From positions 55,924,001 to 55,988,000 of the forward strand of contig CM114271.1 of the NCBI GenBank assembly GCA_050084515.1: a stretch of 64,000 nucleotides of DNA, read 5' to 3'. This stretch comes from Blasia pusilla (Eukaryota > Marchantiophyta > Marchantiopsida > Blasiales). This document shows positions 43,952 to 56,696 of the stretch, one piece after another. A model generated the notes under the pieces. It was not told where the DNA came from. It did not search any database and saw only the letters and a program-made list of their open reading frames with translations. Every line of letters begins with the position of its first letter. Position 1 is the first letter of the stretch. The translations under genes and the position numbers were made by a program.

Positions 43952-45009
43952 GGGGGCTAGTATTCTGGCAGGAGAGAGTAAGAGAGGAGAGTCTCTCTTA
44001 AAAAAAAAGGGCCAAATCCGCCTCCTCTCTTCAAAACTTTTGACATATTTGAAATTTTTGTTTGCTTTCAAATTCATGAAATCTTTAGAAGAGAGTAGGT
44101 AGTGGTCCACATTTGGCCCTAAAAAAACCTCCTTGGGGCGAAAAAAAAGTAGACATCATAAGACCACTACAAACATTTTTCCATCACTCTCCATGTGAGC
44201 CTAAGTTTCTTAACATTACCTGTCTTGGTCTACAAAAAGCAGTGCCCATGGGTATTTTTGTTGGAGGACCATCCGGATGCCAACCTCTCTTTTTTCAGGG
44301 ATTGTTGCCAGCATCATGGCCTCCCCTGAATTGCCCCATAACCAACTTTCTGTTGGTTATGAATGGTGTCTGCTCAAGACCAACTTTGTGAAATGTGAAC
44401 ACATGAGAGGATAATTGAACCAAAAGATTGTTAGCTGTCTGGAGTAAAGAGGAACTGATGTCCCTTCATTCAGATCCTAAAGGTGAGAAATCGAGAAGCT
44501 GCACCCCTCCCAACCCGTAAGAAAGCTCACCATAAGAAAGGAAATATTTTTAGAAGTGATTTTCTTCCACCCTGCACCCACGACAATCTAACAAGTTGGG
44601 AATCCAAAATGGCAATCCGACAGGTAGTAGGAATCCTGCACATCTTAGACAAGAAAAGAAGCCTACAATTGGTTTGACGAATGTAGGGGAACGAGACAAA
44701 CGTTAAGAAGCCCGCCAAAATGCGTCAGAAGTTGGTCTCACAGGGAAAGAGTCCGATCACTCAAGCAGTCAACCTGTTGGAATCCGACAGCTTGCCTCGA
44801 AATGGTTAAAAAGTTGCATTGGGCAAAAAGAAAAAAGTTGCAACCCGTCGGAATCATACGGGTTGCAAAATTGTAATTCTTAGTAGCTAAAAGAACACAA
44901 TCCACAAGTCCAACAAAATATTCCAGCAAACTTTTACAAACACCATTATGGGTTGAAAAAATCTTGTCCTTTATTACCTCCGAAGGAACCTTGGAAATGT
45001 ACATTTGAC
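43952..45009. other. Left region of MULE copy 4
   Basis: Terminal GA tract, the shared subterminal block, a segment found also near 15480 (AATTGAACCAAAAG...), and the block homologous to 1-525. No gene seen. Confidence 0.6.
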
Positions 45010-45307
45010 CTAGTCTATGATTTCTTCAGCCTCGTCATCTACAAATTTACTCCTAACTCTCCTCGGTGACAGTACAAAAGGAATGTCCTGGGATACAAGT
45101 GGCTCCTCTGGCCGATTATAGACTGGGATCGAAAATGTTGGCGAATTCGAGAGCCTTGGCCCCCCCCCTAGGTACGCCATAACGGTCCCATGTAACCTGA
45201 TTTGAGTCCCACCGCCTTCCTCGGCAGTATACCTTGTACGCTCTGCAATGTGACATCCATCCAGTATCAATATGTGCTCCGTCTTTGGTAATACCATGAT
45301 GGCAATC
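45010..45307 (-). pseudogene. Conserved left-end ORF, copy 4, cut by a solo LTR
   Basis: Intact from ILILDGCHIAERTRYTAEE to FVDDEAEEIID and a stop. The upstream side is interrupted by the solo LTR at 45308; the pre-insertion sequence resumes at 46497. The same frame is retained in copy 1, supporting past coding function. Confidence 0.45.
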
Positions 45308-46496
45308 TGTGATACCCACAATTTTGTAATCTTGAAGAATATATCTTTTTATTCAACGAATACTCTTGTATATTATGATTTTGATTTTGATTATGATTAT
45401 CTATTATTATGAAGAAGAATAAGTGAATCACCAAGCTCCGAAGACAAGGCAGAGAGATAAACATCAAGGATTTGCTTTAGAGGAGAATCAAAAGCTGTAA
45501 AGAAGTATAAAGGATCAACGCGAAGCTCAGCGAAGCTTAACAAAGTCTAACGAAGCTCAACGAAGCTCTATATACGAAGTACCTCGCTCTTGAACAAAGC
45601 ACGAAGAACAAAGAGCGAAGCACGAAGAAGAAAGAAGAACTTCGTCCTCCGGAAATTTAGCACAGCGAAGCTCAGCATGATTGAGATTTGAAACGACACA
45701 TAGTTTACAGAATGAGACTAGGAAAGGGCGCGACCCTTTATATCAAATTGGTAGTTAGGACAGTTTTGTACTGCGGATTCATAGGGATCGTAGGAAAAGC
45801 TAAGAGAACCATAGATCTAGGTAGTTACAGATATTGAAAAGACACACCCTTCATCAGGAACGCTTCGGATCATAGAAACGATCCTACTCTCGAGAATATT
45901 TAAGAAACAGGACAGAAGCTATTAGCATCATTCGCTCATGAAGTCCTTATGCTGTAGGAATGGTCCGAGCAAGAGAGTTGTACCCTCTTGAGCTTGTAGA
46001 TACTTTGAAGTCTTCCAATTCTTGATGGAGTAGTAAAGCATTCATTCATTCATTCATTCTGATGTGCGATGCTTATGTATGAACATTCTTTTTGGGTCTG
46101 CCAAGTGAAGAGTGAATCAGGCGAACCTTTCTCATCAATGGAATAATCAATATAAAGTTGTATGAAATCTGTTTGTGAGAGAGTAACGCCCTTGACGGAT
46201 TGAGTTCCAAAAGTAGGAGAAGCCAGCTTTATTCTTGAGGTCTCTGTGAGGTTCCGAGATGATGAGAGAACAAATTGCTTGAGCGTCCTTTAAACTCCAC
46301 TCGAGAGAATTGAAGAAGAAAACATAGGTACTAAGAAGGATCGGAAGCTGATACTGGAATACTGCATTTGAATTACATAACCAATTACACTTTTACAACA
46401 TAATCATCACTTTATACTCTCTTTTCATCCAACAATGATCCTCTTGGGGATCGAACTCTACAATTGACTGTAAATAAGAAACACTTAGACATTACA
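45308..46496 (+). mobile_element. Solo LTR (TGTGATACCC family), copy 2
   Basis: TGTGATACCCACAATTTTG to CATTACA, 1189 bp, flanked by CAATC at 45303-45307 and 46497-46501. Removing it restores GGCAATCGCACAGG, matching GGCAACCGCACAG at 820 in copy 1. Confidence 0.92.
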
Positions 46497-47579
46497 CAAT
46501 CGCACAGGTAGTAGGAATCCAACACGTTTGAGAGAAGAAAAGAAGCCTACGCCTGCCTTTACAAGTTGAGGGGAAGGTGCCAAGGGAAGAGGCCCGCCAG
46601 ACTGCCTCTTAAGTTGGACCAACAACGAAACAGTCCGATCAGGAAACGTGTCGGAATCCGACAGGTTGCCTGGAAGTGGTAAAAAGGTATTGTCGTCAAA
46701 AAGTGAAAAGTTGCAAGCAGGAGAAATCCGACAGGTTGCAAAATAGAAGTCCGCGGAGTACATAGACGATCACATTCAAAAAGACATAAAAAATGTTCAG
46801 CAAACTTTTACAAGCACCACCATCGTTCGAAAAAATCTTCTCCTTTATACCATCCGAAAAAAGCTCGGAACTGTACATTTGATCTATTCTGTGAAATCTT
46901 TTGCCTCATCATCAAAAAACTCCCTACTCCAAACGCTGCAGTCAAGCTAGGTCGTTGAGTTCTTTGAACTCACTCATCATCGTCCGAGAGCTCTTGCAAA
47001 ATTACTTTCGGCCTTGCCCTCCCGATTTTCGAAATCGTTGGAAGTGACGATGGAGTCACTACCAATGGTGGGTCTGGAACCGGAGCTCTTAGCTTCGGTG
47101 GAGAGTTGTACGTCCCAACGAGCCTTTCGTATTCTGCCTTTGCCTCCTTGCAAAGGTCAAACAGTTCCTGCCTTCCCTCGAGGTAGAGAATGTTCCTGCC
47201 ACTCTGCCAGGTGCCTTTGATACTTGCCCCTGAAAGTCCCACTAAGTCGAACACCAAGTCACCCGGCCTTGAGCAGAGCTCGATGAGCGTTTGCATCAGG
47301 GCTGGAGATTTTTCCCTTCCTCCCATAAGTGGGGTACTGTCTTGCATGTAAATTCCCGGGGGGGAATGGTACAAACTATCTAAGCTGTACCCATCTGAGC
47401 ATGGATCTTGAACACCTGGAAATTGTGCTCGGGCCGAACAAAGCAGTACACGTAGGACTGGTCCATCTGTAAAGAAGCACGTTGGAAACAATGTCTGCAA
47501 CTAAAGAAGTCGGCTTGACCCTAGAGAACTTTTTCAATTACTAACTTTGGATCAATCCGTCGGGCTCTCCGTTGTTTTT

Positions 47580-47870
47580 GTCGGTGAGCAACCCGTCGGA
47601 AGGCGATGGGTTGCTGGCCTAGAGCAGCCCATGCTCGGCTGAGAGCAACCCGTCGCTATCAGACGGGTTGCAGCTTTCCGGAAACACAGGTAAAAACCAA
47701 AAGCAACTGCAACCCGTCTGGTTCCGACGGGTTGCAGGTACACCACGGTTTTCCCTGTGTTTCAAGGAAAGATGCAACCTGTCGGAAACCGACGGGTTGC
47801 TCTCAACCGAGCATGGGCTGCTCTAAGCGAGCAACCCATCGCCTTTCGACGGGTTGCTCACGGACAAAAA
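47580..47870. repeat. Palindromes in gene A intron 3, copy 4
   Basis: Five palindromes between exons 3 and 4, the same position as in the other copies. Confidence 0.85.
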
Positions 47871-50026
47871 CAACGGAGATATACTATCTGAAATTAACAC
47901 TCATTGAGCCTTACCCGAATTTGAAAATATATTTGAGATTATACTACAGGAATTGAGCCTTACCCGAATCTGACTCGTCACGGATCGGAGTGGGTACTCA
48001 TTTTTTATGATCCACGATTGCGCCGTCCTCCACTTTAGTGACCTCTTGACGCAATGGAGGTTGAAGAGCTCGTCCTCACTCTCTCTAGTCAACACCAAGA
48101 AGCAGCCCTTGTCACTCAGATAGGCGTCTGCAAAGGAGAACAATAGCGCGATTTGGTCATAAGAGAGCGGCACATTCCACTCAAGTACCCCGTCCGACGG
48201 ATTCTCGCCCCACAGTCGCAACCCCGAGGGGAGATCAGCGATCAAGAGATCCACCGCAACCTCTTCGACCACTCCATTCACCGTCCAGGCAGCCTGCTCA
48301 TTTCGTTGGAGCTTCCGTCCCAACGTTGTCAATTTATCGACGGCTGATGTCGACGCTTGAGAACTGAAGCTTTTCAGCTCATCCAGTAAAGGAGTGAACT
48401 GAGGGAGAATGCTTGTCCGGGTCATTGTTTGTCTGTGTCTTCCCAAGGATGATGGACTGTATTCTCCTTGGGACAACCCTGGCACCTCTCGCTTCCGCTT
48501 CTCCCGAGTCTGCGGATGGCTTGTGGGGGTCTCTATGACCTCAAACTCTGGTGGGATTTTTTTCGCCAAGGACCTGGTCCGACCCTCTCTCTCCGCTCGC
48601 CCGGACGGCTCCACCTCTGGCCTTGAATCTTCAGCCTCTCTTTGGGAAGACTCGGCCTCGGAATTTTTCCCTCCCCTCGCCTTGCCTTTGAGACCCGCTA
48701 TGGATTTGTCTTTGGCTGTGCGGACCTTGGAAGCCAACTCAGCTGTCTCGTGGGCTTGCTCTTCCGCATCTCCTCTGAAGAAGTCTTCAGGCTGCACAAA
48801 ATTGGGGATGTCATCTTGTCCTGAGGCCACTGCATCATGAAGCACTCGTAAATCCTTATCAATGATGTCTTCAGGGTCATTGAAGTCAAGCCAAATGGGG
48901 CAATTCTCCACCTCCCAATCAGACATGTGCTGCCCCATCTCCATGTCGTACATGGAGAATGTCTCTCCATCAGGCGGCGAAGCCCACAATTTCAAGGCTG
49001 CCGATAATTTTCCCCACGTACCTGCATTCTTACACTGGACGAGGTACCTAAAGACCATCCGTTGGGCAGCTTTTACTCGAATTGAATCAGCCGTCTGCTC
49101 CTGTAGATCTCGCTTCATCTTTGCTTGATCCCGTTGGTTCCCCTCGATTTCTTCGTCAAGCTTTGCCTGAGGGAGGACGCAAACCTTGAACATTGTCTTG
49201 AATCTTGGGTTTTTTATTGGCTTGTCCCAGATGTCATCGAGCCAAACCTCGAAATCTACAAAACTTTCCAGGTTTGCTTTGTCCGGAATGGGCTCTAATC
49301 TTTTGAGCTCCGCTTGCAAATCGTCCAGCACGGACTTCCCGATAACCCGCAACGCGTCCCAGAACGACCATTCGGCGTAGCGGTGGGAGATCATCGGATC
49401 GACTCACCCGGAGGATGGTGTGCCGCCCTCTTCGGGCCTTTGTGCCCTCGAGGCGATTTTCATCGGCCGGATCCTCCTAAACTCGCTTATGCCGGACAAC
49501 GCAAACCGATGCACGCGATCCAGGGACACTTTCTCCCCAATCCGACCTTGCGGATCTTCATCCCTTTTCCGCTGGCGCTTGATAATTGCCTTCAGCTCCT
49601 TGTAGAACTCCGGACCAAGTTCAGGGTTGAGAATGCTGATGTATCATTGCATCTTGCTCGCCGTGTATTTCGTGGCTGCAGATACTGCAGCTTGGATGAA
49701 TTTCGCGCGCTCAGACCCACATACTTTCTCCCTCCGCTCCAGCTCCAGTGCAACGCTCTTCTTCGCGGCCTGTATCTTTGACCAGCAAAGGATGGTTACG
49801 GCTGCATCTAACTTATTTGCCCAAGTTTTCTTTTTTATTTGGGCACCCTTTGCAAGCATCTGATTTACAAGGGCGTCGCCCAAGAACCCCTTGTACTCTC
49901 CCGGGTGCGTCGTAAGCAGCTTCTTCACCCGATCGCAGTCTTGGATCCAGTGGTGGGTGACATTCCCCTCTGATACAATCCTCCACATCCAAACTCAACT
50001 TTTCAAAAAATTACATGGGTTACTGC

Positions 50027-50610
50027 AACCCGTCGGACTCCGACGGGTCGTCACAGCTCAAGGTCGGATTCTAGGAACGAGCTAAATGATGCAATCCGTC
50101 GGATTGCATTCAAATTTTCTAATGCCTGGTTTCAACCCGTCGGACTCCGATGGGTTGTGCAATTGAACATACTAACGTGAACATAGCAACCCGTCGGAGT
50201 CCGACAGGTTGCGCAATTGAATGGAAACTTGCAATTTGACGCGAAATTTGCTAAACCAACTTCCGAATGCAACCCGTCGGACTCCGACGAGTTGATTTCG
50301 GCCAAAAAAAATTTCGAGTCAAGCAACCCGTCGGACTCCGACGGGTTGCTTTGGGCAAAAAACATACTAAACCTGCGGTCAGTCGAACAACTCATCAAAG
50401 TCCGACGAGTTGCTTTCTTCAAAAAACATCATGAAAAGGCGGCGAGTCTTGCAACCCGTCAGACTCCGACGGTTTGCTTTGGGCCAAAAACTTATTAAAT
50501 CTGTGGTCAGTCGAACAACTCGTTGGAGTCCGACGAGTTGCATTCTTCAAAAAACATCGTGAAAAAGCGTCGAGTCAAGCAACTTGTCAGAGTCCGACGA
50601 GTTGCGTTTG
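50027..50610. repeat. Palindromes in gene A intron 2, copy 4
   Basis: About ten palindromes with the same spacer series as the right half of the copy 1 array (GGCCAAAAA, AAAACATC spacers). The mirrored left half is largely missing, so no large nested palindrome forms. Confidence 0.8.
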
Positions 50611-51923
50611 GCCAAAAGCATCCCAACAACAGTCCCGACCCAGCAAGAAGATACTCACATGTTCATGGCACGCATTGCCATCTCCACCGTCGCCATGTGA
50701 TGAGGGAATGGATGAAGGACCACTGCCTTCACGCAAAAATGTGCCTCCAAGGAGTTGGGCCGCTCCTGTGCAAACTTGGTCCACGCCATGAACCTGTGAT
50801 TTCCATCCTAGATGAAGAAATACAGATTCCTCATCCAGCTGAATTCCGTGCCCTCTACTTGCCTTCTGAAATCCTGGTCTCTCATCCTCCAGAATGTGTC
50901 GAGCTTATCCAAGTCCTCCTCTATAACCAGGGCTTGGGTTCCATGCTCGTTGTAAGGCTGAACATAGAAGGGAGGAAAGTTGTCGACGTAGGATGCTATC
51001 GCCGCCGATTGTTTAAGCTTCGCGATGTCCTCGTCGGACTGAATTTCGCGGACGTATTCCAATGTCCGCAATTGGCAGAGTGGAATCCTCAGGGCGTTGT
51101 GGCCCTCCATCAGTGCCATCTGCTTTACCACCTGTCAGAACCGGGACAAGATCAATAAGCTACATTGAATTCCCAATGAATTGCAATTCACATAATTCAA
51201 AAAACCCAGATCCTCTCTTATCCGCTCGAAAATTGGGTCGGTTTTTTGACCAGCCAACTTGTCTGAGACAGAAGCTGGAAAATCGACTTGGAACTCGTTG
51301 ATCCGATAGAGGTCGATGTCTTCCGCCGGGCTTGGAGATAAGAATGACCGCTCTCCGGCTTCTTCGGCAATGTCCACCATCTCCATGCTGGTGCTCCTCA
51401 TGACCTCATCGTCCGTGATTTGAACTTCTGGCGTTTCCGCTATGTTGATTGTGTCCCCGGACTTCATCGGGGACATTTCCCGCATCTCAACACTTTCGGT
51501 TGGACGGGCATGGCTATCGCTTTTTCCCTCCTTGCTTTAGCCAATTCTGCTCTCCTCACTGACGCGTCCAGACGCTTCTTTTCTTTTCTCTCTTTTCGTT
51601 GACAATCCTTTTCTTCAAGGCCTGCGACGTCTCAGCCTCTGCGTTTTGTCTATCGAGCGCCTCTTGAACACGTCTTGCAAGAAGCTCCTGGTTGTGCATC
51701 TCCGCATCCCTTTCCCGCTCCTCGATTTCCTGTTGCCTAATTTCATTCGCCGAACGAGGCCCTGGAGATGCTGACGCAGGAGTCCTAATGGACTTCGGAG
51801 TGAAGCTCCCGGACTTCTTGGCTTGTGATTTTTTCCTCGTCATTTTTTCCGGAAATGCCTCCACCTATGTCCACAATGAATCGCTTGATCAGTCGCCTTG
51901 CTGATGTCGAGATGAGTCGCCTT

Positions 51924-52437
51924 TGTCACGTCTTTTAGGATAGATTGGTGGGATCTAATAGAGCGCCTTCATGAGTAGTGGAGGACATGCCCAGTAGGTT
52001 GAGGGTGACCTGCTGAGGCCCTTGGAAACCTGAGATAGTAGGTTTCCCCTTCGTTTCGGCTCATTTGGAGCCATATTGAGGAACTTACTATTTTAGGTAA
52101 GTACCATTTTGAGTATATGATCAACTTACTATTTTTGGTAAGTGGCCCTTGACCTCCTACATCAGGTCAAGAGCCAAGGAGGTGACTTGGGAGAATAGGT
52201 TACCATGGAGAGAGCTTGGGAGAGGAGAGGGGTATACCTCAAGGAGAGAGAGCTTGAGAGCTCATTCTCTCTTTGTTGAACCTCTTGGCATAAGGCGGCA
52301 GAGCTATGGTACCTTGCCTTGTGAGTGTAACCCAAGCCTCTCATTAGGAGAGTGGGTTTGGTTTGACATGAGAGAGAGTGCACACCTTTGAGAGCTATGG
52401 TGTGAGATGGTGGAGAGAGAGATTGGATCTTACTTTA
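51924..52437 (+). repeat. Terminal repeat segment A1
   Basis: 514 bp starting TGTCACGTC. It matches A2 (61591-62104) with two differences seen, both C/T-type changes at CpG sites. It is followed by TAAAGAGAGAATGAG rather than by segment B. Confidence 0.92.
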
Positions 52438-54025
52438 TAAAGAGAGAATGAGAGAATGAGATAGTGAGAGAGCTTCATGGGGGAGCTCGCTGGTCACTCG
52501 CTGTTTTTGCAGGTTGGGGACCGTGTTCCCCGTTCAGCGGCTCATGGGAGTGCTCACCGGAGCAAGGGCAGCTTTCATTACTCTTGGCATTTGCCGATTT
52601 TTCGTGTGGAAGAGTGGCGCGCGGAAGCGCTGCTCAATTTCTGATAGGGATTGAGTATGGGGGCGGGTTGCCCCATGCTGGTGCTCTCGGAGCACCATGT
52701 AGCTTGTTGATATGTATTTTTACAGATGTTACATTTTTGTTAGGAGAAAACAGCGTGGGAGCGCTGCCGAATTTTGTGTAGGAGAAAGAGACATTGGGCT
52801 TTACAACAATCCCCGTCAGTTTTTACTGAAATGTCTGATTCTAAATACTTTTTAATGGTAGCGTAGATCGTGAAGCTGTGCACGCTGTGCAACAAATAGT
52901 GCACAATTTGGAGTTGCGAGCAAAAAGTTATGGGCAATCTTGTAAAGCTGCCATTGCTAGGCGATTTTTAGGGTTAAATCGTGCAAACCCTAAATCAGCC
53001 GCCACACCGGCGGCGGCCGTCGCCATCATAGTCACCGTCAATGGTCGACGGTCAACCGTCACCGTTGACGGTCAGCCGTCACCGTCATCGGTTGGCCGTC
53101 ACCATCAGCGGTCAACCGTCACTGTCAAGGGTCCACCGTCCATTGTCCACCCTTTGGGTGCCATTGACGCCATTACGGAGTGGAGGGTCTTCCATGACGT
53201 TCGTTGATTCCTTGACTTGCGTCGCCACCACGTACTTTGTTTTGGCCGCCACCGTCATCGCAGTTTCTTCATCAACCAGTGAAGGCAGATGACCTCCGGT
53301 TATGATGTTTGAGTTTTGATTTCATCTTTGCTATGTTGTGATTGGTAGCCGCCGACGACGATCGAGTATCGGTCGCGGCGCTGCCGAGCCGCAACGCGCC
53401 GCGATTGCCGCGCCGTGCGCTCGGGCCGCACCGCACCATCTCGATCACGGAGCCGCACCGTCATTGTGGAGCAGAGTGTGGGATTATTATTGATTGAGGA
53501 GGGTATGCCGCCGAGTGCCGCATCCCACCATCGAGGGCCGTGCCGTTCGTAGCCATTCCGTGCCACCTGCAACGCCTCACCGTTCCGCTGGGACCGCACT
53601 GTCTATCGAGGAGTTTTGAGCAGCATCAGTACGGGAGGAGTATGACTTGCTGATTGGAGGAGTTGTCTCCACGATCGAGTTGGGGTCTAGATTTGCGATT
53701 CTTGCCGAGGAGCGACATCGACATGTGTTCAGGTTACCCATTCTGGTCCTTTACCGTGCACGTGTGAGGGATTCTGGGATTTATTTGGGGATATTGGGTG
53801 TGTGGATGCTGAGAGCATCATTTATGTATGTGGTTTAGGGGACATAGACCTGTGTGGGATGTTCGGAGTTGAGGGTACGTTGTCGATGAGATGATAGCCT
53901 GGTCGATTTTCCGCACCACGCCTGCGTGTTGCCGCATGTTATACGTCTCGGGGAGAGAGAGTGTAGATCGAGTGCCGCATGTTTGGGATGAGTGATTGAG
54001 GGATTCCTCATGAGGTTCAGAGTGA
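52438..54025 (+). other. Leader of the methyltransferase retroelement
   Basis: No convincing gene. It begins with GA-rich repeats. A GTC-rich tandem array lies at about 53020-53150 (units like GGTCAACCGTCACCGT), and a GC-rich stretch at about 53350-53480. A recognisable tRNA primer-binding site was not found next to A1. Confidence 0.6.
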
Positions 54026-55961
54026 TTGGGTGAGAGGGGCACGAGGGTCATCACGGAGTCTGTTCGGGACTTTGAGAGGCGAGGTGGTGAACCCGAGAGT
54101 AGCTCTAGAGGTTTTACGCGGAGTGGCGCGAGGTTTCGAGGGTCTCCACGTGAGGGACCACCTCGACCTCCTCCTGTGTCATCGTCAGACAAGGGGGAGG
54201 GTGTAGAGGAGTTTGTGAGCACATCGCCACACATTGGGAGTGGTCCTACCAGTTGGGCGTACGAGATGGACGACCGGGGTAGAGGACCGCGTAGGTTTTC
54301 AGTGCGAGGGGCACGATTGAGTTGCACGATTTTATAGCGAGTTTAGGAGTTGGTGCGACTCGGGGCCAGGAACTCTAGAGAGTTCAACCCGTTACTGACA
54401 TGGAACGGTATGTTCCAAAGCATTTAGAGGGGGCGCCCATGGGCGATTACCATGAGTTCTCTCGAGAGATATGCATGTGAGATCGAGGCGTGGAGGCTCT
54501 ACTATGACCCACATTATGTGTCATGGACGGAGCCGTTCCCAGATGAGGAGGAGGAGTTAGGAGAGGCTCGCCTCTTCCACTAGTGACGCGTTTTAGGAGG
54601 GGTCACTCGACGGGAGCGATTGCACCGTCTAGTCGGGTTTGTCCCAGTTCAACCCCTGTGGTTGAGTTCTTTCTTGAGTTGAGGGCGAGCTACCAGGGGT
54701 ACGGACGGAGAAGTTGCGGAGCATCCACGACTTCCAGAGGCGCTCGGGTGAGAGCTTGCATGAGGCTTACACTCGCTTGCGCCGGTTGATCAACGTCACT
54801 CAGGGGGTGACAGAGGCTCAGCTATCGGTCATGGTATGCGATCTTTGGGCCGGACCTGCGGACACGGGTGCGGGAGGGGGTGCTTCTTATGAACACCTCC
54901 CCTACGTTGAGAGATGTTTTTAGGACCGCCGAGAACATTGAGCGCAACATGGCGGAGGAGAGCGTAGCCACCATGGGTTCTGGCGAGAAGCGATTGATTA
55001 TCCGCACCACCTGCGGCAAAGAACGTGGACTCAAGATAGGTTGATTTGTGGCACCACGAGCTCAGGGAGGATACCGAGAGGCCGTGCCATAGAGACCTGC
55101 GCCTTCATATGCGGCTCAGCAGCAGCCGCCTACTATTACTTGTTGGTCATGTGGTGGAGCCCATCATCAGCGCGATTGCACTCGTCAGGGTCATGGACGT
55201 GTGCCTCAAAGATGGAGGAGGAGATGGTCTTTGCACGAGGAGGTTATCGGTGTGACTATTGTCGAGGTATGGTCATACACGCGCCAGTGTTTTAGTTTAC
55301 ATCCGAGTTACGCCTGGACCGAGGGCGAGAGAGGGCACCAGAGCGAGTAGCCGGTCCGGGTGGGCCTAGAGATCGTGCTCCAAGTGGTCCCGTTGGGGGA
55401 CGAGGAGCTGGAGTTGCCCGACAGGGTGGTGGAGTTGCTCGTGGAGGAGGTAGAGTACCACCACCTAGACGCGCCGAGGGAGATGCCGGACGTGAGGCCG
55501 GGATGGTCGCTCATATACAACAACCTGAGGAGCAGATTGCCGCTATGGCATTGAGGTTACCCGATGCCGGATCCGTGGCATCGACATCATATGGAGCAGC
55601 CAGAGATCTGGAGGATCCTGGATGGATGTGCGGGGTTGCCCAGATGGAGGCCACCGCAATTGTGACGTGTGGAGCAGCCGCAGAGTTGGATCCACAACGA
55701 GGGGAAGCCAGTAGACAGACTAGGCTTCCTCAATCTTTCACGTTGTTCGAAGCGATGAGGACCCCATCGATGGGTCCTCATCAAAGTTCCTGGAGAGTTG
55801 GTAATGTTGTTGGTGTGCAAGCACGGAGGGCGATGGGAGAAGCGAGTGCGACGACTCCTATTGTTGATGCTCAGGAGGGGCATGTGTCGAGCACGCACGT
55901 TGTTGTTGGGGCGGCCACCGTTGTGTACCGCACTCCTTTATTTTCTCGCCCGATGTTGTGA
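54026..55961 (+). pseudogene. gag region with zinc knuckle
   Basis: Broken over several frames. Recognisable parts are a Pro/Ser-rich N-terminus (54026-54337) and a capsid-like stretch SIHDFQRRSGESLHEAYTRL with VTQGVTEAQ (54714-54923). A CX2CX3HX4C knuckle (TCWSCGGAHHQRDC) lies near 55137-55178, and a second damaged Cys pair (CDYC) near 55250. A Gly/Arg-rich linker leads to the protease. gag packages element RNA in virus-like particles; this copy could not do so without recoding. Confidence 0.6.
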
Positions 55962-56124
55962 CGTTGGGAGGTACGCCCGCCGAGGCTTTTGGCTGGCCGC
56001 TTCACTATGTGAGCGAGTTGGAGTTCTGCATCACATTGAGAGGTGATTGTAGAGGAGGTGATGGACCTGCCCTTGAGCGGATGCTCGGGCCGCCCACGTC
56101 GATTCATGGCGTGCGGCTGCTAGG

Positions 56125-56628
56125 ATGGCGGAGATGCCCGCTAGACCCGCGATAGAGCGTGCCATGGCTTCTCTTGGTGTTGTGTTGCTGGATAACCGAG
56201 GAGAGGTCTTCCAGTTGGTGAGTCCTGGAGGTAGAGCTTTTAGTCCGCAGCGCGTCTTGTTGGATTCAGGAGCGCAACCCTTGATGTTGGGGAAAGCGTC
56301 ATTCAGAGGATTGGGTTTTACGAGAGTCGATGTGGAGTGTTGTCCATTTTGGATACAGACATCCTTGGGTGGAGCAAGTACCACACAGTATATCACCCGA
56401 CAGGAGGTCGTGGTGAGGATTTGCCCGGGACATCCTACACATGAGTCCATGGTGCGCGCCAAGGCGATAGTGACTAATGCTGAGTCCTACGACGTCTTGG
56501 TTGGTGGAGCAGTGTTATACCCGATGGGGTTTTCCGGATTCCGGGAGGAGTCGCGCCCTCTGGACCAGGATGGCAGTCAGGTGATGGGCGCCTTAGCTCA
56601 TTACCCGTTTGATTCACAAGTGCAGTGA
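56125..56628 (+). CDS. Retropepsin-like aspartic protease domain
   Basis: Open frame with RVLLDSGAQPLMLG, the DSG active site of a retroviral-type protease, and a later YDVLVGGAVLYPMGF matching the ILG-type end of the fold. It would release gag and pol proteins and would be read as part of a longer pol, so the start given is simply the open stretch. It sits directly before the methyltransferase. Confidence 0.75.
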   Translation: MAEMPARPAIERAMASLGVVLLDNRGEVFQLVSPGGRAFSPQRVLLDSGAQPLMLGKASFRGLGFTRVDVECCPFWIQTSLGGASTTQYITRQEVVVRICPGHPTHESMVRAKAIVTNAESYDVLVGGAVLYPMGFSGFREESRPLDQDGSQVMGALAHYPFDSQVQ

Positions 56629-56696
56629 TCGAGCAACGGCCATGAGAGATGGCGACCTTATGAGCATTTAGCAGTGCCATCACTTGGCCTAGTGAT

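Larger units (their letters stand above)
46970..51843 (-). pseudogene. Gene A, copy 4: best-preserved methyltransferase-like gene
   Basis: Exons are 51843-51222, 51131-50659, 49980-47964 and 47466-46970. Exon 3 has a 497-codon open stretch (49394-47901) with WLDDIWDKP, MYDMEMGQHMSDWEVEN, a basic Ser/Glu-rich linker, then VDLLIADLPSG, LSYDQIALLFSFADAYL and GCFLVLT. Exon 4 supplies SYVYCF-type and GDLVFDLVGLSG motifs and ends SDDDE. Exon 2 reads LCQLRTLEYVREIQ and has a single stop in the ParB-like core (FFI-stop-DGNHRFMAW). Lesions are the exon 1 donor GT to AT, that stop, and frameshifts near 51545 and 49390-49640. The Ty3-type insertion at 51924 separates it from its promoter. Confidence 0.65.

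Noticed and set aside
52162-52383. Small ORFs repeated at 52149-52391 and 61816-62058
   Set aside because: They lie inside terminal repeat A and reflect its duplication, not genes.
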